Shown: positions 1 to 8,563 of the stretch, piece after piece
How positions within the stretch are numbered: position 1 is the stretch's first letter
Layout of the letters: every line of letters begins with the position of its first letter
Source of the DNA: an uncultured bacterium
GTDB lineage: Bacteria > Pseudomonadota > Alphaproteobacteria > Sphingomonadales > Sphingomonadaceae
Assembly (NCBI GenBank): GCA_903884945.1
Contig: CAISGR010000259.1
Coordinates: forward strand, 1 to 52,066
Direction of reading: 5' to 3'
DNA length: 52,066 nt
Position numbers and translations under genes: made by a program
Notes under the pieces: model-generated
Told to the model about the DNA's origin: nothing
Databases searched by the model: none
The model's input: only the letters and a program-made list of their open reading frames with translations

Positions 1-150
1 CAGAAATAGACCCGCTTCCGCGAAAGCCCCTTCATCCACCCGTCCGCTCGCCATCCTCCCTGCCGCTCCTCCTGTAGAAAGGAGCCCCACTGATTCAGCA
101 CATCAGCGCTTTGTCACGAACTTCTTCACCCGATTGCCCTGGTCCGGTTA
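1..150. other. Left edge, no supported gene
   Basis: I see no gene I can name here. On the minus strand an ATG at 54 follows a GGGAGG-like ribosome site and stays open to the window edge for 18 codons, so a gene leaving the window leftwards is possible. The fragment is too short to judge. Confidence 0.2.
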
Positions 151-265
151 GGGTCAATACTGTTCACTTAAGATAATCTTTGCTATGGTATTTGCTATGA
201 TAGTAGCCGGTGCTAGGCATCGGGAGGCATTGGCATGGCACGGACAGTAGCAGAACTTCCTTCGG
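151..265 (+). mobile_element. IS4-family left-end remnant
   Basis: Positions 151-172 (GGGTCAATACTGTTCACTTA then AG) look like the terminal repeat of IS4-type elements common in sphingomonads. An ATG at 235 starts MARTVAELPSG, which I recognise as the usual N-terminus of that transposase group. The similarity stops after about 11-12 codons and the frame then runs into unrelated sequence, ending in a stop near 352. Only the left end and first codons of the element survive. The family call rests on recalled similarity, not on a search. Confidence 0.5.
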
Positions 266-671
266 GTCGCAGACATCAGGCGGCGCATGATGCGCTGACC
301 GCCGAAATCCTCGACGAGGTAATTACTTATATGGGGAGGAGTTATCCGGGATAGCATTATGGCGGCATTTCGTAAATCCTGATCATTGGCTGGATCCAAG
401 GAGAGAACCCGTTGCATGACGCGACTCGATACCGAGCCTGATCCAACTTATATACGGTCGCTGCTCGAGGCAGCATCGCCAGCATTCCGCATTCGGCGGA
501 CTTGGGTTCATCGACGAGACCAATCTCAGCGAGCGGCTTTTCAGGCCCTGTAATTACGCGGTTCGTCATCCGAGCATCCACCCAGGGCTCGAAGCCGTGG
601 GAGAATTCCAAAAAGGGCGTACGGAGCGCTACGCGGTGGTCAATTCGGCGCCCTCGATGATCACGCCAGCG

Positions 672-905
672 CTAACATATTTCCATAGAGCCACGAGCAA
701 CTTGCGGGCGAGCGCGACGATTGTCGATGACGTGACCGGCAACATCCTTTGTGGCTACGACAAATTTCGACATCTTCTCGCCGTTCCCCGGCGCCAGGGA
801 CGTGACCAACCATTTCGATTGCGAGAGTTCCAGCGAGATAAAAATCGCGGTAAGCTCGGTGCGAACAGCGGACGGCGCTTGGGAACGATGAGCTGCAACC
901 GGCAT
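672..905 (-). pseudogene. IS110-family transposase, N-terminal remnant
   Basis: Read on the minus strand from 905, the translation contains AIFISLELSQSKWLVTSLAP followed by GNGEKMSKFVV. This is the characteristic beginning of a subgroup of IS110-family (DEDD) transposases. About 78 codons remain, and the rest of the catalytic domain and the serine-containing C-terminal domain are absent. No function is expected. It lies head-on against the IS66 and IS630 remnants, so several elements have inserted into one another here. Confidence 0.6.
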
Positions 906-976
906 GTCGATCTCCAGAGTGAGTTTTTTAGCGAGACCAGTCTGGCAGAGCGCCGCTCGCTGTTTGACCTCCTCAT

Positions 977-1168
977 GGAATCTATGCGAAGCTCTACGAA
1001 CCTGGCGCGGATGGGAGCCCGCGTTTCCGGGAAGCAGCCTGCTTTGCCCATTGGCGACGCGATTTCCACGACATCTGGACGTCCCAAAAATCCGAGATCG
1101 CACACGAGGCGCTCGAGCGTATCGGGCAGCTCTATGACATCGAGCGCGAGATCGCCGGCAAGTCTGCC
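977..1168 (+). pseudogene. IS66-family transposase (TnpC), internal remnant
   Basis: Frame 2 reads GIYAKLYEPGADGSPRFRE, then AACFAHWRRDFHDIW and EALERIGQLYDIEREIAGK. This is the middle of the IS66 TnpC DDE domain, with the alanine-cysteine-x-alanine-histidine stretch and the following helix clearly recognisable. Neither the N-terminal zinc-finger region nor the C-terminus is present. At 1169 it passes without a frame change into an IS630-type C-terminus. A separate IS66 C-terminal piece on the same strand lies near 14.0 kb. Confidence 0.7.
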
Positions 1169-1320
1169 TATAGCCCCACATCATCGTGCTGGCCCAATCA
1201 GGTCGAGCGCTTCTTCGCCCTGCTGACCGAAAAGAGGATCAAAACGAGGGGCCGATAGCTCCAGGAGGGCGCTAATCGAGGACATCGAAAGCTTCATCGA
1301 CAACACATCCAATCGACAAA
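1169..1320 (+). pseudogene. IS630-family transposase, C-terminal remnant with frameshift
   Basis: From 1169 the frame reads YSPTSSCWPNQVERFFALLT then EKRIK, the end of the IS630 DDE domain (normally SSWLNQVERFF with the last acidic residue). It stops at TAG 1256-1258. The expected next segment, RALIEDIESFIDN, continues in another frame from about 1270, so a frameshift has occurred. The remnant is joined in frame to the preceding IS66 piece. It is non-functional as a transposase. Confidence 0.7.
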
Positions 1321-1357
1321 GCTGCAAGCTCGCCTGTCGTCTCTTGGCTCAGTTGGT

Positions 1358-2764
1358 TTATCCACTCACCCCCATCGCTAGTGCTTTTTGCAGCGCGACG
1401 AACTGTGTCGTCAGGGCCATCCGGGCCTGAATCTGTAGATCCGCAGCCGCCAACTGATCGTTTTCGGCGGCAAGCGCGGCAAGCGCGGACGACCGCCCTG
1501 CACGCCAGGATTGCTGGGCGAGGCCAGCGCTGTGGTCCGCCAGCAGAGAGTTGCGCGTCTGCATCGCGAATGCCTTGCGCGCCTGGCCGAATCTGTTGAG
1601 TGAACTTTCCGCATCCTGAAGGGCCACGAGCACGGCGGCGCGATACGCTGCCGCCGCCTCATCGCGACCGGCGACGGCCTGCAACACGCCCGCCCGCCCG
1701 CGTCCAAAATCGGCAAGGTTCCATTGGATCGTCGGACCGGCGAGCGACCAGAGATTGTCGGCACTCGCAATATCGCCCTTCATGGCGCTGCCAAGACCGA
1801 CCACGCCTGCCAGGCTGACCTTGGGCATCCGCGCGGCTTCCGCCACGCCAATCCCGGCATTGGCGGCATGCAGGTGCTGCTCGGCCGCCCGGATATCGGG
1901 CCTGCGGGCGAGCATGGCGGTGGGATCGCCGACCGGGACGGCGGCGGGGGGAAGCGGAACCGGGCCCGTGCCATCGAGCATGGCATCGAGCGCGCCAGGG
2001 GCTTCTCCCAGCAGCACGGCTATCGCGTCCTTGCGATCGTTCCGGTCCGCTTCCAGAGCCGCGATGGCTTGCCGCCGGACTTCCACGGTGCGATCGGCCT
2101 GATCGCGCTCGATGCGCGACAGCTTGCCCGCGCCTTCAAGCTGCGCCGTGAGGTTCGCGATCTTCTGCTGGTTGGCAAGCAGACGGCGCGCGAGGTCCAG
2201 ACGTTGTCGGCTGGCGCGCAGGGCAAGATATTGGCGCGCGATCTCCGCAGTCAGGCTGAGGCGGGTATTCTCCGCATCGGCCTGCGCGGCCTCGAATTGC
2301 GCGCGCGTGGCCTCGATATTCCGCCGCGCTCCACCGAATAGATCGATTTCCCAAAGGGCGTCGAAGCCTGCGAGGAAGAGCGACGAGGACTTGGCCTCTC
2401 CACCCGTCACCAATCTCGATGCCTGGATATTCCCGGCCCCTGCCCCGGTGCCGACACCCGGCGCCAATGCCGCGCGCGAGCTTCGCAGATGGGCCCGCGC
2501 CTGCCGGACACGCGCTTCGGCGATATCGATCGCCGGGTTGGAGGACAGCGCCCGCCCGATCAGTTGATCGAGCAGCGGATCGTTCAATTCCCGCCACCAT
2601 GGCGTCAGTTGCGGCGTGGCGGGCATCGAAACCTGATCCGTCCGCAAGAAGGAATTGCCCATCGAGGCGGGGGGTGGCGGTGCACCTTTGTAATTCGGCC
2701 CCATCATACATCCGCCGAGTGTGGGCAACAGCAGGAGCGGAGGGACAAAGACAAGCGCACGCAT
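1358..2764 (-). CDS. RND efflux outer-membrane lipoprotein (NodT/OprM family)
   Basis: This is a 468-residue TolC-like channel component. From ATG 2764 the protein starts MRALVFVPPLLLLPTLGGC, a lipoprotein signal with lipobox LGGC. The longer upstream reading adds 12 residues and would spoil the signal peptide. Two outer-membrane efflux repeats follow, with the long alanine-rich coiled-coil helices typical of NodT proteins. It should form the outer-membrane exit of the tripartite pump whose adaptor and permease lie on the other strand. It is divergent from the tetR gene across about 105 bases that hold a 38-base imperfect palindrome, so it is probably repressed by the neighbouring TetR protein. 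Family assignment is secure. The substrate is unknown. Confidence 0.9.
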   Translation of the reverse strand: MRALVFVPPLLLLPTLGGCMMGPNYKGAPPPPASMGNSFLRTDQVSMPATPQLTPWWRELNDPLLDQLIGRALSSNPAIDIAEARVRQARAHLRSSRAALAPGVGTGAGAGNIQASRLVTGGEAKSSSLFLAGFDALWEIDLFGGARRNIEATRAQFEAAQADAENTRLSLTAEIARQYLALRASRQRLDLARRLLANQQKIANLTAQLEGAGKLSRIERDQADRTVEVRRQAIAALEADRNDRKDAIAVLLGEAPGALDAMLDGTGPVPLPPAAVPVGDPTAMLARRPDIRAAEQHLHAANAGIGVAEAARMPKVSLAGVVGLGSAMKGDIASADNLWSLAGPTIQWNLADFGRGRAGVLQAVAGRDEAAAAYRAAVLVALQDAESSLNRFGQARKAFAMQTRNSLLADHSAGLAQQSWRAGRSSALAALAAENDQLAAADLQIQARMALTTQFVALQKALAMGVSG

Positions 2765-2824
2765 CGACAGTATCTCCGGTTCAGGGCCGTAGCGACGCAA
2801 GCTTGCTGGACAGCCACGGACGAA

Positions 2825-2862
2825 TCACTTACTAACCGACTTAACGGTCGTTCAACAAGTGA
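2825..2862. promoter_or_regulatory. Probable TetR operator (imperfect palindrome)
   Basis: A 38-base imperfect inverted repeat is bounded by TCACTT (2825-2830) and AAGTGA (2857-2862), with a further matched block CGAC (2837-2840) against GGTCG (2846-2850). I count 12 of 19 base pairs matched around a centre between 2843 and 2844. It sits midway between the divergent outer-membrane lipoprotein gene (start 2764) and the tetR gene (start 2870), which is the expected place for an autoregulating TetR operator controlling both promoters. Confidence 0.55.
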
Positions 2863-2869
2863 GCATTCC

Positions 2870-3445
2870 ATGTCCGACATGCGGTCCCAATTACTCGAAA
2901 CCGCCGCCCGGCTTTTCGCCGAGCGCGGCTACGAAGCCGTGTCGATGCGCAATATCGCCAGACTGGTCGGGGTGACCCAGGCGAACCTCTATTATCACTT
3001 CCGGGACAAGGCCGACCTGATCGAGGCCACCCTCGCCTCGGTGTTCGAGGCTTGCGCCCGCGATCTGGATGCGTGGCTGGCCCAGCACCCTTCGAACCAG
3101 CTCGAGGCTTTTGTGCGATGGTTCGTCCGGAGGCTGATGACCGACCGGATATTCGCCCGCCTGCTGTATCGAGAACTGCTGGATGGAGACGAAGCCCGCA
3201 TCGCCACCCTTTCACGCACGGTACTTCGGCAACCATTCCAATCGATCGTCGCTGCAGTGGAGCAAGGCAGAACGGACATATCTGCCAAGGAGGTCGCGTT
3301 GTCGCTGGTTGGCTTCGCGCTTGGACAGGTCCTGATCCTGCCCCTCGCCCCCGGCCTGACCGGAGACAGCGAGAGGTCCGAATCCGTGGATCAGGTGGCC
3401 TCTCAACTTCTCGCCCTGATCCAGTCCGCTTCGGTGGTTGGCTGA
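2870..3445 (+). CDS. TetR/AcrR-family transcriptional repressor
   Basis: The product is 191 residues with an N-terminal TetR DNA-binding domain: helix-turn-helix around residues 27-46, with VSMRNIARLVGVTQANLYYH and the usual YYHFRDKADL end. The C-terminal ligand-binding part is variable, as is normal. ATG 2870 is chosen because the domain begins right after it; the frame is open further upstream but runs through the divergent gene. The adaptor gene begins one base after the stop codon, so the repressor is the first gene of the pump operon. It probably represses itself, the pump and the divergent outer-membrane gene, and is released by a pump substrate. That role is inferred from position. Confidence 0.9.
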   Translation: MSDMRSQLLETAARLFAERGYEAVSMRNIARLVGVTQANLYYHFRDKADLIEATLASVFEACARDLDAWLAQHPSNQLEAFVRWFVRRLMTDRIFARLLYRELLDGDEARIATLSRTVLRQPFQSIVAAVEQGRTDISAKEVALSLVGFALGQVLILPLAPGLTGDSERSESVDQVASQLLALIQSASVVG

Positions 3446-3446
3446 C

Positions 3447-4547
3447 ATGGAGCGCAAGCACCGTGTGGCGAAGGCGATCGCCCTGTCGTTTCCTATCCTT
3501 CTCGCAAGCTGCGGCGGTGGGGACCAGACATCGCAATCGGCGGAACCTCCCGCCGTCAACCTGCCCGTGACGACTGCATCCCTGACGACATCCATGGACG
3601 GAACTGCCGCGAGCGGCACGGTCGAATCCGATGATCGCGTGCAACTCGTGGCCCGCGCCTCGGGCACTATCCGGGCACCCGACCTTTATGACGGCCAGCC
3701 CGTCAGGCGCGGGCAAATCCTTGCGACCATCGACGCGCGGCAGGCCGAGGCCGCTGTTCGGCGCGCCAGCGCCGCGCTGGATGCGGCGCTGGCCGAACAA
3801 CGCAATGCGCATGGGGATGTCACGCGCGATGCACCGCTCGCCCAAAGCGGTGCCTTGGCGATGGATGCCTATCGCAAAGAACAGCTTCGAGACAGCGCGG
3901 CCGCCGCCGGAGTCACCCAGGCACAGGCGGCACTCACCGCTGCCCAGGTGGACCTCGCCTACACCTCGGTTGCCAGCCCTTTCGACGGTTTCGTCGTTTC
4001 CCGGCAAATCCGCGACGGAGACATGGTGATGCCAGGATCGCCGCTGGTGACGGTGGAGAGCCGTGGCCAATTGGTGTTCCGCTTTGCCGCGCCCCAGGCC
4101 AGTCTCGGGATGTTCGTGCCGGGAGCGGCGACTCCCGTGCTGCTCGACGGGCGCGAAGATCGCCCCGTAACCGGCAAGGTCCGGGGCGTCGTCCCCTCCG
4201 CGGACCCGGCTACCCGCCGCTACACGGTAGAGATCGTTCTTCCCGCCGATAGCGGAATCATGCCGGGCATGTTCGGTCGCGTCCGGCTCCCATCGGCGAC
4301 GAATCACGGGGTCAGCGGAGATACCGTCGCGGTGCCTGCCGCCGCGATCACCGACCGCGGCGGGCTGACCGGGGTTTTCGTGGTGGGCCAGGACAAGCGT
4401 CTCACCTTCCGCTGGGTGCGGCCGGGTGACCGGCTGGGCGATCGGGTCACCGTAACCTCCGGCCTGTCGGCTGGTGAACGCATCCTCGCCCGTGTCGATC
4501 GGACCGTTCGGGACGGCGCACGCCTCGCCGGCGGAGCCACGCGATGA
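3447..4547 (+). CDS. RND efflux periplasmic adaptor lipoprotein
   Basis: The protein has 366 residues and belongs to the membrane-fusion family (HlyD/AcrA). ATG 3447 gives MERKHRVAKAIALSFPILLA followed by SC, a lipoprotein signal ending in the lipobox LASC, so it is likely anchored to the inner membrane by lipid. A biotinyl-lipoyl-like half (VARASGTIRAPDLYDGQPVR), a helical hairpin, the second lipoyl half (SPFDGFVVSRQIRDGDMV) and beta-barrel domains follow in order. A TTG at 3438 in the same frame overlaps the tetR stop and is a less likely start. The gene overlaps the permease by four bases (ATGA), showing translational coupling. It should bridge the permease to the divergent NodT channel. 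Confidence 0.9.
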   Translation: MERKHRVAKAIALSFPILLASCGGGDQTSQSAEPPAVNLPVTTASLTTSMDGTAASGTVESDDRVQLVARASGTIRAPDLYDGQPVRRGQILATIDARQAEAAVRRASAALDAALAEQRNAHGDVTRDAPLAQSGALAMDAYRKEQLRDSAAAAGVTQAQAALTAAQVDLAYTSVASPFDGFVVSRQIRDGDMVMPGSPLVTVESRGQLVFRFAAPQASLGMFVPGAATPVLLDGREDRPVTGKVRGVVPSADPATRRYTVEIVLPADSGIMPGMFGRVRLPSATNHGVSGDTVAVPAAAITDRGGLTGVFVVGQDKRLTFRWVRPGDRLGDRVTVTSGLSAGERILARVDRTVRDGARLAGGATR

Positions 4548-7500
4548 CCGAGGCGCCGCTCAATTTAGCGGGCCGCCTTGCCAGGACATTCATCACCTCC
4601 AAGCTGACGACCGTCTTCCTGCTGGCCGCGCTGCTGCTCGGCGCGCTCGCCGTGTTGCTGACCCCGCGCGAGGAAAATCCCCAGATCGTGGTGCCCGGTG
4701 CGATGGTCACGGTCGCCCTGCCCGGCGCCACCGCCGAAGAGGTGGACCGGCTGGTGGTGGCACCGCTTGAAGGCGTGCTCAGCGAGATGACCGGGCTCGA
4801 CCACAGTTACGGCACTGCCCAACCCGGCCTCGGCACGGTGCAGGTGCAGTTCAAGGTCGGCCAGCCGCCCGAGGATTCGCTGGTCAAGCTCTACAACCGG
4901 GTGATCGCCAACCGCGGCAGGCTTCCCGCCGATGCGGCTATCCCACTGATCCAGGCGGTCGATGCCGACGATGTGCCCATCGTTACCGTGACCCTCGCTT
5001 CCTCCGCCTATGACGACTTCGGCCTCAAGCGATTGGCGGATTCGATGGCTGAGCGCCTGCGCAGCACGCCGGGCGTTTCGGTGGTTTCCGTCTATGGCGG
5101 GCGCAACCGAGAGATTGATGTCGCGCTCGATCCGGTCCGATTGCAGTCCTTCTCGATCTCGCTCGCCGAGGCACGCGGAGCGCTGGGCGCCTCCGATGTG
5201 GGCCTCAACCTCTCTGGGCCGGCACGGGCGGGCCGACTGGAACGACTGCGCTACTCCGGCGAGCTGGGATCGGTGGCGGCGGTACGCGATCTCGTGATCG
5301 GGGTGCGCAATGGCCGCACGATCAAGATCGGAGATGTCGCAACCATCTCCGACGGCCCGCATGTCGAAATCACGCGCCTCAGCCGTTTCGGATTTGCGGC
5401 GGGCGACCCGCGCGCCAAGCTCGGTGAAGGCGAAATGCCCGCCGTCACCATCGCCATTGCAAAGAAGAAGGGTGAGAATGCGGTCACCGTGTCCGAAGCC
5501 GTGGCCAATCGGGTCGCGCGGATGCAGGCCAGCTTCATCCCGCGCGCGGTCCATGTCGTAACCACCCGCGACGACGGCCAGAAAGCCGACGAGGCCGTCA
5601 ACGCGCTGATGGAGCATCTGGCGATCGCGCTGATTACCGTCAGCTTCATCATGCTGTTGTTCCTCGGCTGGCGCGAGGCGCTGATCGTGTCCGTCACCGT
5701 TCCGGTCATCTTCTCGATCACGCTCGGAGCGGACCTGCTCGGCGGGGTGACGATCAACCGCATCACCCTGTTCGCGCTTATCCTGGCGCTGGGCCTGCTC
5801 GTCGATGCCTCGATCGTCGTGATCGAGAACATCCACCGCCACTACCATCACGAGCGCTCCGACGCTTCGCAGGAGGATGTGACCGTCCTTGCCACCAACG
5901 AGATCGGCGGCGCCACCAATCTCGCGACATTTGCCGTGATGCTGGTGTTCGCGGCCCTGCTGCTCGTGACCGGCATGGCGGGCGATTATTTCTATCCCAT
6001 CGCCTATAATGTGCCGATCGCGATGCTCGCGTCGATCATTGTCGCCTATATCGTCACGCCCTGGGCAGCGAACCGCTGGGTCAAGCGACCTGCCTCTACC
6101 GGCGGCATATTGGATGATGGAAGCGCGGAAGAGGCCGGTGCTCATGCGGAGCGCAAGCCCGACAAGTTGCGGGACGCCTATCTCTGGCTGATCCGACCGC
6201 TTCAGGAGCACTCAAAGGCACGTCGTGCCCTGATGATCGGCGCGGTCGTTGCCCTGCTCCTTTCGATCGCGCAAGGCGGCTGGCAGTTCATCCGCCCGGC
6301 GGGCGTCGGCGGGCCGGTGCCGCCGCTTGGGGTTGCCATGGGCTTCCTTCCCAAGGACAACAAGAACACCTTCAACATCGTGATCACCATGGCCGAAGCC
6401 AGCCCCGTCGAGAATACGGCCCGGATGGTTCACGAGATCGACGGCCTGCTTGCCGCCAATCCGCTGGTGGTGAACTACCAGAACTGGATCGGCCAGGCTG
6501 GGGTCCCGGATTTCAATGGATTGATGCAGGGAACGGCGGCTCGCACGGGTGAGAATGTCGCCGAAATCCGCGTCAACCTCCTGGACAAGCACCAGCGTTC
6601 GGAAAGCTCGATCACGTTCGTCCGCGAATTGCGTCTGAAGATCGAAGCCATTCGGACCCGCTATCCGGGCGCCCGGGTGAGACTGGTCGAGGATCCGCCG
6701 GGGCCACCGGTGCGTGCGACGGTGCTCGCCGAATTGCACGGCGAAGATCTCGTGGGCTTGCGCCGGCTGGCGAAGCAGGTGGAAGCCGAGTTCGCCAACA
6801 CCTATGACATGGTCGATATCTCGAACAGCGAGCCTACCGACGTGTCGCAATGGCGCTTTGTTCCTGACCGCGAGAAAGCAGCGCTCTCCGGCGTGTCAGC
6901 TGCCGATATTGCCGAGGTTCTGGGACTTGTCTATGATGGCCAGGTGGTCGGGCGTGCCCATATCGATCCAGAGCGCAACCCCGTTCCGATCCGCGCCTAT
7001 GTGCCGCGCGCGGATCAGCCCGCCCCCGCACGGCTCGAAGGCCTCTACGTGACCAGCAGGGACGGCCGCCAGATACCGCTGGCCGAATTGGTCCGGCGCA
7101 CACCATCGACCGCCGACAAGCCGGTCCAGCGCAAGGACAATGAGCGCGTGATCTTCATCGGAGGAGAACTTGCGCAGAGCGTGCCGGTCTATGCGGTGCT
7201 CGATCTCAACCGGCGCTTGTCGAGATTGCGCACCCCGGACGGGCAGCCGCTCGCCACCGGCAATCTCAGCCTCAGCGAAAAGGCACCTGACATCATCGAC
7301 GGCTACCAACTGCTATGGAGCGGCGAAATGCGGATGACGCTCGATATCTACCGCGACATGCTGATGGCGCTCGGGGCGGCGCTGACGGCGATCTATTTCC
7401 TACTGGTTGCTTATTATCGCTCGTTCCTCACCCCGCTGATTGCCATGTCCGCAGTGCCTCTGGGGGTCATCGGCATCTTTCCGGGCCACTGGCTGCTGAA

Positions 7501-7822
7501 AACCGACTTTTCGGCGACCTCCATCGTGGGCATCATCGCACTGTCCGGCGTGGTGATCCGCAACTCGCTGCTCATCATCGACTTCATCCAGGATAACCAG
7601 AAACATGGCATGCCGCTGGCGGAGGCGGCGCGGATGGCCGGCGCGGTCCGCCTGCGGCCGATCCTGCTCACCACGCTTGCCATCGTGCTGGGCTCGGCGA
7701 TCATGATCCCCGATCCCGTGTTCGGCGGCCTTGCGATCTCGCTGATCTTTGGCACGCTCGTCTCGACCGTGCTCACTGTCTTCGTGGTGCCGATCCTCTA
7801 TGAGCGCCTCATGCGCGCATGA
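4544..7822 (+). CDS. RND efflux inner-membrane permease (AcrB/MdtB-like)
   Basis: A full-length pump of 1092 residues in the normal size range. It has a first membrane helix near residues 20-40, a porter region, a membrane block from about residue 360, a second porter half and a final membrane block ending at the C-terminus. Membrane helix 4 reads LLVDASIVVIEN, with Asp421 present but alanine where AcrB has its second aspartate. Heavy-metal pumps also have a single Asp here, yet the rest looks like the general drug-type branch, so the proton path is expected to work with one Asp. The start overlaps the adaptor stop by ATGA. Substrate unknown. Confidence 0.9.
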   Translation: MTEAPLNLAGRLARTFITSKLTTVFLLAALLLGALAVLLTPREENPQIVVPGAMVTVALPGATAEEVDRLVVAPLEGVLSEMTGLDHSYGTAQPGLGTVQVQFKVGQPPEDSLVKLYNRVIANRGRLPADAAIPLIQAVDADDVPIVTVTLASSAYDDFGLKRLADSMAERLRSTPGVSVVSVYGGRNREIDVALDPVRLQSFSISLAEARGALGASDVGLNLSGPARAGRLERLRYSGELGSVAAVRDLVIGVRNGRTIKIGDVATISDGPHVEITRLSRFGFAAGDPRAKLGEGEMPAVTIAIAKKKGENAVTVSEAVANRVARMQASFIPRAVHVVTTRDDGQKADEAVNALMEHLAIALITVSFIMLLFLGWREALIVSVTVPVIFSITLGADLLGGVTINRITLFALILALGLLVDASIVVIENIHRHYHHERSDASQEDVTVLATNEIGGATNLATFAVMLVFAALLLVTGMAGDYFYPIAYNVPIAMLASIIVAYIVTPWAANRWVKRPASTGGILDDGSAEEAGAHAERKPDKLRDAYLWLIRPLQEHSKARRALMIGAVVALLLSIAQGGWQFIRPAGVGGPVPPLGVAMGFLPKDNKNTFNIVITMAEASPVENTARMVHEIDGLLAANPLVVNYQNWIGQAGVPDFNGLMQGTAARTGENVAEIRVNLLDKHQRSESSITFVRELRLKIEAIRTRYPGARVRLVEDPPGPPVRATVLAELHGEDLVGLRRLAKQVEAEFANTYDMVDISNSEPTDVSQWRFVPDREKAALSGVSAADIAEVLGLVYDGQVVGRAHIDPERNPVPIRAYVPRADQPAPARLEGLYVTSRDGRQIPLAELVRRTPSTADKPVQRKDNERVIFIGGELAQSVPVYAVLDLNRRLSRLRTPDGQPLATGNLSLSEKAPDIIDGYQLLWSGEMRMTLDIYRDMLMALGAALTAIYFLLVAYYRSFLTPLIAMSAVPLGVIGIFPGHWLLKTDFSATSIVGIIALSGVVIRNSLLIIDFIQDNQKHGMPLAEAARMAGAVRLRPILLTTLAIVLGSAIMIPDPVFGGLAISLIFGTLVSTVLTVFVVPILYERLMRA

Positions 7823-7825
7823 GGC
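7806..7825. repeat. Perfect 20-base palindrome at the permease stop
   Basis: The arm GCCTCATGCG (7806-7815) is followed directly by its exact reverse complement (7816-7825). It covers the last codons and the TGA of the permease gene. As RNA it could fold into a stable hairpin, but there is no run of T after it, so a classical intrinsic terminator is not shown. A role in mRNA end protection or termination is possible. Confidence 0.5.
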
Positions 7826-7928
7826 TTCCGTCCCATGCCGCGGCCCTAGGAAAGACGTTTGCGACGCAGGCTGACGAGCACGAGGATCGCCGCGCGCCGG
7901 ATCCCGGTAGCGGGGCTTCCAATTCGGC

Positions 7929-8560
7929 TTACGTCGCGTGGTCGATATGTTCCAGCAGCGCCGCTGGCGGCGCATGGTCCGGCCTTCTCGCAAGATTGCG
8001 ATAATGCCACGCGGCCTCTTCAAGGATGGAATCCGCTTCGATCCGGGCGTCTTTGGGACGACTTGATCTCAGCCCGGCCAGTTCGGCGGGCGAAAGGCCG
8101 GCCCTGAGATCGCGCAGTGCTCAGCCGTTGGCGGGCTGTCGAATGCCCCGCGCGTCGTGAGGAGGGCGAGCCGATGGCCCACCCAGCCTCCCACAGCGGC
8201 GAGAAGCCCGGCGATCTCGGGCGAAATGCCCCCTGCCCCCCAGACCGTCGTGCCGACAGCACGGTGCCGGCTTTGGGTGGGGTCAAGGTTGGCAGCAAGT
8301 TCGGCCTGCCGCACTGTACCAAGCCGCTGCGCCATCGCGAGGGTGTCCATGCCCATCGTGCTGGCCTCGATGCGGGCGAGGACGCGGCGCTGGCATGCCC
8401 ATTTTTTGGCGCCGTAGTGGTCTCGGCATAATTGCGCAGGACCGGATGCTGCGCCTTCGCCCGCCTGACCGCACAGGCATCGGCAACCGTGACGATTTCA
8501 AGATCGGCGCGCAGCACGGCGTTGGTGGGCAGGCCGAGCGTACGCTTCGCGAAGGCTCGG
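7929..8560 (-). pseudogene. Unidentified frameshifted gene
   Basis: No single frame is convincing, but three minus-strand frames in succession give protein-like sequence: TLGLPTNAVLRADLEIVTVA (near 8510), then DTLAMAQRLGTVRQAELAAN and PEIAGLLAAVGGWVGHRLAL (8350-8170), then AELAGLRSSRPKDARIEADS with ILEEAAWHYRNLARRP, ending at TAA 7929-7931. The order is consistent with one gene of about 200 codons broken by at least two frameshifts. I do not recognise the family. It lies directly behind the stop of the next outer-membrane lipoprotein gene, so it may once have been the last gene of that operon. Sequencing errors could also produce this pattern. Confidence 0.4.
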
Positions 8561-8563
8561 CCA

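Noticed and set aside
2841..4307. 488-codon minus-strand open frame across tetR and the adaptor gene
   Set aside because: It spans two real genes and an intergenic boundary and has no protein family features.
4565..6211. 548-codon minus-strand open frame opposite the RND permease
   Set aside because: Low-complexity Arg/Asp/His/Gln-rich translation typical of antisense frames in high-GC genes.
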